Source: Candidatus Intricatilinea gracilis
Lineage (GTDB): Bacteria; Pseudomonadota; Gammaproteobacteria; Burkholderiales; Burkholderiaceae_C
Length of the DNA: 64,000 nucleotides
Assembly: GCA_016702605.1 (NCBI GenBank)
Contig: JADJDQ010000023.1
Coordinates: forward strand, 248,001 to 312,000
Direction: 5' to 3'
Shown: one piece after another, positions 24,013 through 31,061 of the stretch
Layout of the letters: every line of letters starts with the position of its first letter
How positions within the stretch are numbered: the first letter of the stretch is position 1
Notes under the pieces: model-generated
What the model saw: the letters and a program-made list of their open reading frames with translations, nothing else
Told to the model about the DNA's origin: nothing
Database searches by the model: none
Made by a program: the position numbers and the translations under genes

Positions 24013-24293
24013 CAGCCAGTCGTGGACTTGCTGCAGTCCGCCTTTGTCGATGCGTGCTTTTCCCGCAGCTGCCTCGAAACGGCTTCATCCATTTGTTCGA
24101 CAGTCAGCGGCGTGGCGTGCGGCGACTCGAGCAATCCACGGATGCGCCGAGCGTCTGGCTGGACATGCCGTGCAGTGATCGTGTTGTCCGGCTGAATCTG
24201 GAAATCGAGGATCGCACCAGCATCCAGGCCCAGTCGGTCACGAATCTCCTTGGGCAGGGTGAGTTGTCCCTTGCTGGTGAGTGTGGCGAACAT
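24012..24293 (-). CDS. vapB: VapB-type AbrB/SpoVT-fold antitoxin
   Basis: A 93-residue antitoxin with an N-terminal swapped-hairpin AbrB domain (FATLTSKGQLTLPKEIRDRL) and a C-terminal toxin-binding tail. GAAGGAG lies eight bases before the ATG at 24293, so this start is chosen over a GTG-type extension eight codons earlier. An inverted repeat (24322-24344) sits just upstream and probably mediates autoregulation. Confidence 0.9.
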   Translation of the reverse strand: MFATLTSKGQLTLPKEIRDRLGLDAGAILDFQIQPDNTITARHVQPDARRIRGLLESPHATPLTVEQMDEAVSRQLREKHASTKADCSKSTTG

Positions 24294-24321
24294 GATCGAG
24301 GCTCCTTCGACTGGCAACTAA

Positions 24322-24344
24322 CCTTACATTCTACTCCGGTAAGG
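24322..24344. promoter_or_regulatory. Inverted repeat upstream of vapB
   Basis: CCTTAC (24322-24327) and GTAAGG (24339-24344) form a 6-bp inverted repeat with an 11-base spacer, 29 bases upstream of the vapB ATG. The position is where AbrB-type antitoxins bind their own promoter, so it is a candidate operator. Confidence 0.5.
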
Positions 24345-24377
24345 AATTTCGATCGATGTGGTACGTTCGGCAACACC

Positions 24378-24452
24378 ATGATTTCCGGTCAACGCATAGT
24401 CATCGACACCAATGTCCTGATGTCCGGTCTTGCCGCCGATGGCTGGGGATGA
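24378..24452 (+). pseudogene. N-terminal fragment of a PIN-domain toxin
   Basis: ATG at 24378 encodes MISGQRIVIDTNVLMSGLAA and stops after 24 codons. RIVIDTNVLxSGL is the standard opening of a second PIN-toxin family distinct from the VapC at 23617. The rest of the gene is absent. Confidence 0.7.
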
Positions 24453-24480
24453 GTGAGTGAGATTGCGGCATCCTGTGCGC

Positions 24481-24510
24481 ATGGATCGCACCGACATCTT
24501 GCAGTTGCTG
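24481..24510 (+). pseudogene. MNT gene start fragment
   Basis: Ten codons (MDRTDILQLL) plus about 16 bases of leader (GCGGCATC-TG-GC pattern) match the start of the MNT genes at 22462 and 22721. The fragment joins directly to the 3' end of the epimerase gene and marks the right edge of the toxin-antitoxin island. Confidence 0.7.
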
Positions 24511-24525
24511 GAAGACCGACGCGGG

Positions 24526-25559
24526 TCAGGCCACCGCCACCGTTGACCTCAGGCTCATGATGTGCCGGTACCACTGCGCGGTGTCGGTGCGGGGGGTGTC
24601 GCACAACTCGCCGCGTTGCAGCTGGCGGGTGATCTGTTCCACCGCGCTGGCCATCGATGCGCGCGGGCGCCAGCCCAGGGTGGTGGTGGCCTTGCGGAAA
24701 CTCACGCGGTAGTTGTGATGATCGGGGCGAGGCCGTCGTCGAGCACGGCGATCTGGCCGCCGAGTTGGTCTTGCACGACCTGGCGGACAACTTCGGCCAC
24801 GTCGCGCACGCGCAGGTTGTTCTGGCCGATGTTGAAGATCTGGCCGCCGATGTGCCACGGGGCTGCGCTCAGGGTGGCCAGCACGGCGCGGGCCACGTCG
24901 TCGACATGCACATGCGGGCGCCATTGCCGGCCGCCGCCGTGCAGGGTGATCTGGCGCTGGCGCACGGCAGCCAGGGTCATGGTGTTGACGACCAGGTCGA
25001 AGCGCATGCGGCGCGACAGGCCGTGGACGGTGCCCAGGCGCAGCACGGTGGCGCACAGGCCGTCGCCAGCCAGGGCGAGCACGCCGGCTTCGGCGGCCAC
25101 CGCGGCGCGGGTGTAGCTGCTGAGGGGGTGGGGGGCTGAGTCTTCGTCGACTTCGCCGTTGTTGCCACCCTGGCCGTAGACCGAACAGCTGCTGACCAGG
25201 ATGTGGCGGCGCACACCGCAGGCCTGGGCCAGGCTGGCCAGGCGGACACGGCCGCGGTGGTTGACACGTTCGGTCCAGGCGGGGTCGAGCCTGGCCGCCG
25301 GGTCGCTCGAGATGGCAGCCAGGTCGACCACGGCACTCACGTTGCGCAGGTGTTCGGTTTCGAGGGCCGACACGTCGGCGCGCAACAGGCTGAAGTTGGG
25401 GTTGATGCCGAACGGCGCCAGCGCCTCGTCACCAAAATGCATGCGGTCGACCGCCAGTACCCGTTGTCCGGCGGCCAGCAATTGCCCCACGAGTACCGTG
25501 CCGATATATCCGGCAGCGCCGGTGACGAGAATGCGCGGTGCGTTCGACATCGTGGCCAT
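24526..25559 (-). pseudogene. NAD-dependent nucleotide-sugar epimerase, frameshifted
   Basis: An extended short-chain dehydrogenase starting MATMSNAPRILVTGAAGYIG (Rossmann loop) with SSCSVYGQGG and ending, in the main frame, at DDGLAP then a premature stop at 24702. The remaining C-terminus (DHHNYRVSFRKATTTLGWRP, then SAVEQITRQLQRGELC) is in the next frame down to TGA at 24526. One missing base in the CCCCG run near 24719-24724 explains the break. Restored, the protein would be about 344 residues. The catalytic YxxxK is unclear in the expected place, where YTRAAVAAE is found. Fragments of a related gene lie at 19888 and 20157. The role would be sugar-nucleotide interconversion. Confidence 0.78.
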
Positions 25560-25858
25560 GGATTAACGTGAGTTATTGTGGAATGGTTTGCCGGTATTGA
25601 CCGGGCGGGCAGGGCGGCTGACGCCACTGTGCCGATGGGGCCCACGGTGCACATCCCCGCGGCCGTGGGGGGATATCGATGAATATCGGCCCGGGCAGTC
25701 ACAAGGCCTGTTTCGGCACGAATCTGCCGGGTGTTTGTGGCCCCGGCTGTTGCAGCCAGGGCAAAGGCTGGCGGCGCCACAAAGACAAACGGCGGGCCAG
25801 TGCCCGCCGTGTTGGTGTCTGCCCGGCGCGTGATGCGCCCGGCAGTCAGTTCGGTCGA
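25560..25858. other. Gap between epimerase and PEP-CTERM gene
   Basis: Just under 300 bases. It holds the 5' region of the epimerase gene and, near its right side, the terminator hairpin (25780-25810) of the PEP-CTERM gene. I see no coding region in it. Confidence 0.5.
25780..25810 (-). terminator. Rho-independent terminator of PEP-CTERM gene 1
   Basis: A 9-bp stem ACGGCGGGC/GCCCGCCGT (25789-25810, loop CAGT) is followed on the minus strand by TTTGTCTTTG. It lies 49 bases after the stop of the PEP-CTERM gene at 25859. Confidence 0.75.
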
Positions 25859-26320
25859 TCAGCCCTGTTTGGCCTTGCGACGACGACCCATGAAGCCCAG
25901 CGCGCCCAGGCCGGCCAGCAGCATGGCGTAGGTCTCGGGTTCGGGGACGGGGGCCGACGGCAGGGTGCCGACGTTGTAGGTGGTGGCGGCGTTGAACGAG
26001 CCACCCGTGCCCGCCACATGAATCTCCCAGGTGTCGTTGGCGAGTGAGCCGCCGAGCGAAAAGGTGTTGATCGCAGTCGACCCCACGAAGAAAACGCCGC
26101 CAGGCACATAGTTGTATGTGGTGGTGCCGTTGGTCAGCCAGGCGCTGTAACCCGTCGAGCCAACGAAATTGATGGCCGACGTGAACGAGCCAGATGCGAC
26201 GAACGAATCGACGGTCTGATCGGAACCGGTGAGTCCGCCGCCGACCGATGTGAATGCTGCAAAGCTGCTGACGGCGCTGGCCGCCAAGAGTGCCGCGACT
26301 GCGATTTTCTTGAATGTCAT
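25859..26320 (-). CDS. PEP-CTERM protein 1
   Basis: A 153-residue exported protein with signal peptide (MTFKKIAVAALLAASAVSSFA). At the C-terminus it has the complete exosortase signal: VPEPETYAMLLAGLGALGF, then MGRRRKAKQG. The middle is Gly/Thr/Ser-rich without a recognised domain. GGGAG lies before the ATG at 26320; a longer frame upstream lacks such a site. It is expected to be processed by XrtB and to associate with the cell envelope or matrix. It has its own terminator and shares an upstream motif with PEP-CTERM gene 2. Confidence 0.9.
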   Translation of the reverse strand: MTFKKIAVAALLAASAVSSFAAFTSVGGGLTGSDQTVDSFVASGSFTSAINFVGSTGYSAWLTNGTTTYNYVPGGVFFVGSTAINTFSLGGSLANDTWEIHVAGTGGSFNAATTYNVGTLPSAPVPEPETYAMLLAGLGALGFMGRRRKAKQG

Positions 26321-26378
26321 GTAGATACTCCCAGGGCGGTGAAAGAAGGGGGGGTGAACTGCTTGATGTGCCGCCTGC

Positions 26379-26405
26379 GTCACATCTCACTTAAGGTTCA
26401 TTGTG
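26379..26405 (-). promoter_or_regulatory. Shared upstream motif of PEP-CTERM gene 1
   Basis: A 27-base element 59 bases before the start codon matches the element at 27383-27409 at 21 positions with no gaps: GTCACAYCTCAC, six variable bases, TTCATTGTG (plus-strand view). The flanking leader (CCCTTCTTTC then GGGAGTAT on the minus strand) is also alike. It is a candidate promoter or regulator site. Confidence 0.55.
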
Positions 26406-26711
26406 GTTTGTGGCGGGAATTTCTCCACCCCGGAGTCGGGGGTGCCCGGCGGGCGGATGCGGCAATGCAACATCGCCGCGGCGCGGGATTTTTGCCTTTA
26501 TCACTTCGTGTCGCTGCGGGTTTCCGGATGGTGATATCGCGGCGCTCTGGAAACTGTTGTCGGGAACTTGGCAATCCCTGGTTCGAGGGGGCAGCCACAT
26601 GCCGCCGTGATGTCGTGGTTGATCCCGCGTGGATCGCCATGCAAACAAGTCGACCGCCGTACCCCCCGCAATTCTGGGGTGTTGTTCGGGGGTGATATGG
26701 GTGTTCGTCAC

Positions 26712-26745
26712 GCCCAAAAACAAACGGCGGGCACATGCCCGCCGT
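26712..26745 (-). terminator. Rho-independent terminator of PEP-CTERM gene 2
   Basis: The stem ACGGCGGGC/GCCCGCCGT (26724-26745, loop ACAT) is identical to that of PEP-CTERM gene 1 and is followed on the minus strand by TTTGTTTTTG. It lies about 67 bases after the stop of the gene at 26812. Confidence 0.8.
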
Positions 26746-26811
26746 GTTGTCTTGTCGCCCCGCCCGGGCGCATGGTGCGCCGCAGGGCCGACCAGGGTGC
26801 TCAACCCACCA

Positions 26812-27333
26812 TCAAGCCTGCTTGGGCTTGCGACGGCGGCCCATGAAACCCAGGGCGCCCAGGCCAGCCAGCAGCATGGCGTAGGACTCGGGTTCGGGCA
26901 CGGCGGTGACGCTGGAGGTGACGTTGGTGACGGCGATGAACTGGCCACCATCGGTGCCTGTCAATTGGATGCCGTAGTTGCCGGCCAGCACGTTCTGGAA
27001 CGTGGCCGAGTAGGTCACCAGGCTGCCGTTGATGCCGAACAGGTTGCTTGATGTGAACGCGCCCGTGGCTGTCGGGCCTGACGACGGGCCGCCGGGTACC
27101 AGCGACAGGCTCGCGCCGCCGACGGTGCCGAGAGAAAACGGGATGCCGATGGCGGTGAAATAGTCGAAAGTGATGAGCACATCCGACAGGCCCGAAAAGG
27201 TCCCGACGGTGCCCAGTGTCATATTGACCTGGTTGTCCGGGCTGAGGTCGAGCACATATTGCGAAGGTGCAGCAAATGTCGGCAGCGTACTTGCGCAAAG
27301 AGCCAGCGCGGCGACGATGTGTTTCAGCTTCAT
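26812..27333 (-). CDS. PEP-CTERM protein 2 (FxDxF-like)
   Basis: A 173-residue exported protein. The signal peptide is MKLKHIVAALALCASTLPTFA. The core includes DVLITFDYFTAIGIPFSLG, resembling the FxDxF group of PEP-CTERM proteins, and ends in a beta-rich YGIQLTGTDGG segment. The sorting signal is VPEPESYAMLLAGLGALGF plus MGRRRKPKQA. A GGGAG site precedes the ATG at 27333. It is a likely XrtB substrate. Terminator and promoter element are shared in type with gene 1, suggesting duplication of the transcription unit. Confidence 0.9.
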   Translation of the reverse strand: MKLKHIVAALALCASTLPTFAAPSQYVLDLSPDNQVNMTLGTVGTFSGLSDVLITFDYFTAIGIPFSLGTVGGASLSLVPGGPSSGPTATGAFTSSNLFGINGSLVTYSATFQNVLAGNYGIQLTGTDGGQFIAVTNVTSSVTAVPEPESYAMLLAGLGALGFMGRRRKPKQA

Positions 27334-27382
27334 GATGAATACTCCCAGAAAGAAGAAGGGGGTTGTTCAGTGTGTCGACTGA

Positions 27383-27409
27383 GTCACACCTCACTGTGAT
27401 TTCATTGTG
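27383..27409 (-). promoter_or_regulatory. Shared upstream motif of PEP-CTERM gene 2
   Basis: Copy B of the 27-base element described at 26379-26405, here 50 bases before the start codon of PEP-CTERM gene 2. The two half-blocks are conserved while the six bases between them differ, as expected for a bipartite binding site. Confidence 0.55.
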
Positions 27410-27630
27410 TCCTTAAGCCAAGTTAACGCCACCCCGCACCCGAGGGTATTTGGCGGGTGCTTGCGGCGCTGCAAGCCCGGTCTCGTGACCCCTCGAATGG
27501 GGGTATGACGCCTGTGTCCCCCGGCTTGCGGGATGGTAAGAATTTGTTGTCCGTTGCCGAATGCGGTCAGCGGTGGTTGATCTGATCAGTCAGTTTGGCA
27601 ACACCGTCTACATCCAAATGGGAGTCGATC

Positions 27631-28311
27631 ATGAAGAAGCTACTTGTCGCTGCTGCAGCCAGCCTGTGCATGAGTGCGGCCTCTGCGGCAGCCGTGTATG
27701 ACACCTCCGGTACCGGTATGGGTGTCTCTGGCAATGCCGGCAATCAGGTCTGGGTCGAGATGCTCGGCAATGACTTTCTCGTCAATGTGGGTGGTCTGCA
27801 GGTGACCGAGCTCGGTGCGTTCAATGCCGATGGCAATGGCATCTCTGGAAATGTCACGGTGGGTCTGTACGACCTGACCGCCCAGGCGGCCGTCATCAAC
27901 CCGATCAGTTTCATGGGTCAGACCGGCTCGTCGACCTACCTGTTCCAGACCTTGCTGGCACCGGTGGCGCTGATTGCAGGTCACTCGTATTCGATTCAGG
28001 CCTTCGGTTTCAACTCGGCCGACTGGAACTTCAACACCAATGCAACCGGCGGAGTCAACAACGCGTCGAACGCGCAATCCACCACCCCGATCACGTTCAA
28101 CTCGCTGGGCGGCAAGCTGAGCAACCTCAACTCGCGCTACGGTGGCACAAGCATGGGCAATGGCACCACCTGGGCCCATGCATCGACGTTCGGCGCCGGC
28201 ACGCTGACTGTCGCCGTGGTGCCCGAACCCGAGACCTATGCCCTGATGCTGGCCGGTCTGGGCGCGCTGGGTTTCATGGGTCGCCGCCGCAAGAGCGCGG
28301 CCAAGGCCTGA
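27631..28311 (+). CDS. PEP-CTERM protein 3
   Basis: A 226-residue exported protein with signal peptide MKKLLVAAAASLCMSAASA and sorting signal VPEPETYALMLAGLGALGF plus MGRRRKSAAKA. The body has VTELGAFNADGNGISGNVTV and VGLYDLTAQ, a module shared with PEP-CTERM protein 4, so the two are tandem paralogues. GGGAG lies before the ATG at 27631; an upstream in-frame start lacks one. It is transcribed divergently from proteins 1 and 2. Confidence 0.9.
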   Translation: MKKLLVAAAASLCMSAASAAAVYDTSGTGMGVSGNAGNQVWVEMLGNDFLVNVGGLQVTELGAFNADGNGISGNVTVGLYDLTAQAAVINPISFMGQTGSSTYLFQTLLAPVALIAGHSYSIQAFGFNSADWNFNTNATGGVNNASNAQSTTPITFNSLGGKLSNLNSRYGGTSMGNGTTWAHASTFGAGTLTVAVVPEPETYALMLAGLGALGFMGRRRKSAAKA

Positions 28312-28371
28312 TCGGCTTTTTGATCGAGACACCCCGCAGACCACGCTGCACAACACCACACAAGGTCAGTC

Positions 28372-29040
28372 ATGAAGAAATCAGTTGTCTTTGCCGCCGC
28401 CGCCGTGGCGCTGGCCATGGGGTCCGCCCAAGCCGACGTGCCCGAGTTCACCGCCTACACCCCGACGATGACCGTCGGCAACCAGAGCTGGACCGGTGCG
28501 CTGGGCATGGACTTCGACGTCAACAGCTCGATCCTGGTGACGCAGGTGGGTGCGTTCGACAGCGGCGGCGACGGGTTCGTGGGCACGATCCGGGTCGGCA
28601 TCTTCGATCGCGACACGGAGACGCTGGTGGCGGGTTCGTTCGCCGCGTTGTCCGGCATGGACCAGACGATGGAGTCGAACACCAACCACCTGCGTTTCGC
28701 CGACGTCACCGACTTCACGCTGGCCGCCGGCCGCTACTCGATCGTGGCCGTGGGCTATTCGGGCACCGAGCAGAACGGCAACTCGTACGGCCCCGGCCTG
28801 GCCTCGACCACCGACACCGGCGGTGGTGCGATCAGCTTTGTGGGCCTATCGCGCTACACGAGCACCACGAGCCTGGTCTACCCGACCACGATCGACAACT
28901 CGGTGGCGCGTTATTCGGCCGGTTCGTTCAAGTTCCAGGCTGCACCCGTCCCCGAGCCCGAGGCTTACGCCATGATGCTGGCCGGCCTGGGCGCGCTGGG
29001 TTTCATGGCGCGTCGCCGCAAGGGTGTCAGCAAGGGCTGA
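28372..29040 (+). CDS. PEP-CTERM protein 4
   Basis: A 222-residue exported protein: signal peptide MKKSVVFAAAAVALAMGSAQA, then VTQVGAFDSGGDGFVGTIRV and VGIFDRDTETLV (paralogous to protein 3), and sorting signal VPEPEAYAMMLAGLGALGF followed by MARRRKGVSKG. It lies 60 bases after protein 3 and is followed by a strong terminator, so the two form one unit. It is a likely XrtB substrate. Confidence 0.9.
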   Translation: MKKSVVFAAAAVALAMGSAQADVPEFTAYTPTMTVGNQSWTGALGMDFDVNSSILVTQVGAFDSGGDGFVGTIRVGIFDRDTETLVAGSFAALSGMDQTMESNTNHLRFADVTDFTLAAGRYSIVAVGYSGTEQNGNSYGPGLASTTDTGGGAISFVGLSRYTSTTSLVYPTTIDNSVARYSAGSFKFQAAPVPEPEAYAMMLAGLGALGFMARRRKGVSKG

Positions 29041-29093
29041 TCGGTCGACAACTGGTGGCGGGCGCCGCAGGCGCCACGCGAGCCGGCAAACAC

Positions 29094-29118
29094 AAGCGCC
29101 CCGCGGGGCGCTTTTTTT
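29094..29118 (+). terminator. Rho-independent terminator after PEP-CTERM gene 4
   Basis: A GC-rich stem AGCGCCCC/GGGGCGCT (29095-29112) followed by seven T. It is positioned 55 bases after the stop codon of PEP-CTERM gene 4. Confidence 0.9.
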
Positions 29119-29184
29119 GTGCGCCGCGTTTGACGCATCGGGCGGTTAGATTCGAGGACTGATGTCGCCCTTGTTTTTGCCCGC

Positions 29185-29997
29185 ATGCCTTCCAATCTGA
29201 GTCCTGGCCCTGGCCGGTCTGTGTCCGCTACCGCGCACACGGCGGGTGACGAGGTGGTGCGGCAGTCGGGCGCCTGGGGTGGGGCCATCTGGCGCCGGGT
29301 GCTGACGTTGTGGTTCACCAAGTCGGTGGGCACGACGATCGGCATCTCGCTTTTCTTCACCGGCTACTTCTGGGTGCTGCAGCACCCGGTCGGTGCGCTG
29401 ACGGTGATGCCGGCCACATGGCTGGACGAGTGGCTGGGCCTTACCCCTGCTGCGCCGCAGGTGCTGCTGCTGGCGCACATGGCGGTGTACGCCACCTTGT
29501 GGGTGTATGTGTCGCTGGTGCCGGCGCTGCTGCCCACCCGCAGCGAGCTGGTGTTCTACCTGCTCGGCACTGTCACGCTGAGTCTGGCGGGGCTGGTGAT
29601 CTTTGCCCTGTGGCCGACGAAGGTGCCGGCCTACCTGGTCGACTGGTCGGGTCACCCGGCGCTGGCATTCATGAAGGGTGTGGATGCGGGCGGCAATGCC
29701 TGCCCCTCGTTGCACGTGGCGTTTGCGATCTACAGCGGCCTGTGGCTGGCGCGGGTGTTGCGCGAGGTCGGGGCACCCCGCGGCATGGTGTGGTTCAACT
29801 GGGCCTGGTGCCTGGCGATCGTCTATTCGACCTTGTCGACGCGCCAGCATGTGTTGCTCGACGTGCTGGCCGGCGCCTTGCTCGCCTGGCTGGTGGCCTG
29901 GCTGCAGCTGCGTGCCCGGCCCTGGTGGTCCCATCACCTGGGTGTGCGCCTGGGCGGGCCCCGCTGGCAGCGCTGGTGGCTGGGCGAGCGGCGCTGA
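29185..29997 (+). CDS. PAP2-superfamily membrane phosphatase
   Basis: A 270-residue protein with about six membrane segments. The phosphatase motifs are NACPSLHVAFAIY (catalytic His) and YSTLSTRQHVLLDVLAG (His/Asp). The first motif, KX6RP, is not in classical form, as in inositol-phosphorylceramide-synthase-like members. Plausible substrates are undecaprenyl pyrophosphate or another lipid phosphate recycled during polysaccharide assembly. It converges on epsG, with 21 bases between the stops. Confidence 0.82.
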   Translation: MPSNLSPGPGRSVSATAHTAGDEVVRQSGAWGGAIWRRVLTLWFTKSVGTTIGISLFFTGYFWVLQHPVGALTVMPATWLDEWLGLTPAAPQVLLLAHMAVYATLWVYVSLVPALLPTRSELVFYLLGTVTLSLAGLVIFALWPTKVPAYLVDWSGHPALAFMKGVDAGGNACPSLHVAFAIYSGLWLARVLREVGAPRGMVWFNWAWCLAIVYSTLSTRQHVLLDVLAGALLAWLVAWLQLRARPWWSHHLGVRLGGPRWQRWWLGERR

Positions 29998-30018
29998 GGT
30001 TGCGCCGTTCTATTCGCC

Positions 30019-30939
30019 TCAGAACTCGTTGACGATCACACCCGCGAACTTGGGGGTGCTGGCGCTGACGGTGGCGACCAGGTCGTGCAGCGAGTCGACG
30101 CGGCTGCGGTTCTTGCGGGCGATGGCCAGGGCGGCGCCGCACTTGGTGGCCAGCACGCTGGCATCGCTGCCGTAGACGGCGGCGGGGGTGTCGACCAGCA
30201 CGTGGTCGAACTTGCGCAGCAGTTCGGACATCAACAGCCGGAAGGCCGGGCGTTCGATCAGCTCGAGCGGGTTGGGTGGTGTGACACCCACGGGCATGAT
30301 GAACAGGCTGGGCAGGTCGGGGGCCTGGAAGATGACGTTGTCTTCCTGGCGGCTGCTCAGGATGCCGCTCAGGCCGGTGTTGTTGGGCACGTCGAACAGG
30401 GTGTGCAAGCGCGGGCCACGCATGTCGGCGTCGACCAGCAACACACGACCGCCGAGCTGGGCCAGCACGACGCCAAGGTTGGCGGTGAAGAAGGTCTTGC
30501 CGTCGCCGGAATCGGGGCTGACGATGGCCAGTGCCCGTTTGGGTTCGCTGGGGGCGAAGACCCGCATCATGAGCTGGCTGCGGATGGCGCGGAACGCTTC
30601 GGCCTGGCGGCTGAAGGGTTGCACGGCGGTGACGAGTTCGCTGTTGAGCTTGCGGCGCGACTCGGGCGTGTAGGGGTAATGGAACTGCTGGCTCAGGGCA
30701 AAGATGACGTCCTGGTCGCTGGCCAGGCCGAGGGCGACGGCGGCATCGCCGAAACGCAGGCCGCTGGTCTTCTGGTGTTCGGCGATGGCGACGATCTGTT
30801 CTTCACTCAGGCCCTTGATCTCGCGAATGATGTCGCCGATCGAGCGGTCCTGCTGCTGGGCCACGGGGTGCACGTCGTCGGTGGTGTTGTTGGCCACCTG
30901 CGGGCGTTTGGCTAGAAAGGGGCGGACTGCGGCGTTCAT
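30019..30939 (-). CDS. epsG: Chain-length determinant tyrosine kinase EpsG
   Basis: A 306-residue cytoplasmic BY-kinase-type ATPase that partners with EpsF to control chain length and export. The N-terminal region (LSEEQIVAIAEHQKTSGLRF) is a small secretion-ATPase-like domain. Walker A is SPDSGDGKTFFTANL, Walker A' is VLLVDADMRGPRLH, and Walker B is HVLVDTPA. No tyrosine cluster is present at the C-terminus, as in other EpsG proteins. The ATG at 30939 (MNAAVRPF) is preferred over an in-frame start at 31062, which would overlap epsF. It is the last gene of the epsD-E-F-G unit. Confidence 0.9.
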   Translation of the reverse strand: MNAAVRPFLAKRPQVANNTTDDVHPVAQQQDRSIGDIIREIKGLSEEQIVAIAEHQKTSGLRFGDAAVALGLASDQDVIFALSQQFHYPYTPESRRKLNSELVTAVQPFSRQAEAFRAIRSQLMMRVFAPSEPKRALAIVSPDSGDGKTFFTANLGVVLAQLGGRVLLVDADMRGPRLHTLFDVPNNTGLSGILSSRQEDNVIFQAPDLPSLFIMPVGVTPPNPLELIERPAFRLLMSELLRKFDHVLVDTPAAVYGSDASVLATKCGAALAIARKNRSRVDSLHDLVATVSASTPKFAGVIVNEF

Positions 30940-31061
30940 GGCGGTGTTCCTGCTCGAACGTGAGGTCAACGGCACCGGGTGGATGCGTTGATCATGGGGT
31001 GACGGCGACGTGGGTTGCTCGTATGCCGGGTCGGTCAGTGCCTGGTGCGCGGGCATGCGCA

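Larger units (their letters stand above)
26321..26811. other. Intergenic region between PEP-CTERM genes 1 and 2
   Basis: 490 bases without a supported gene. It contains the promoter region and conserved motif of PEP-CTERM gene 1 at its left side, and the terminator of gene 2 near 26712-26745. Bases 26410-26710 show no recognisable feature. Confidence 0.5.
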
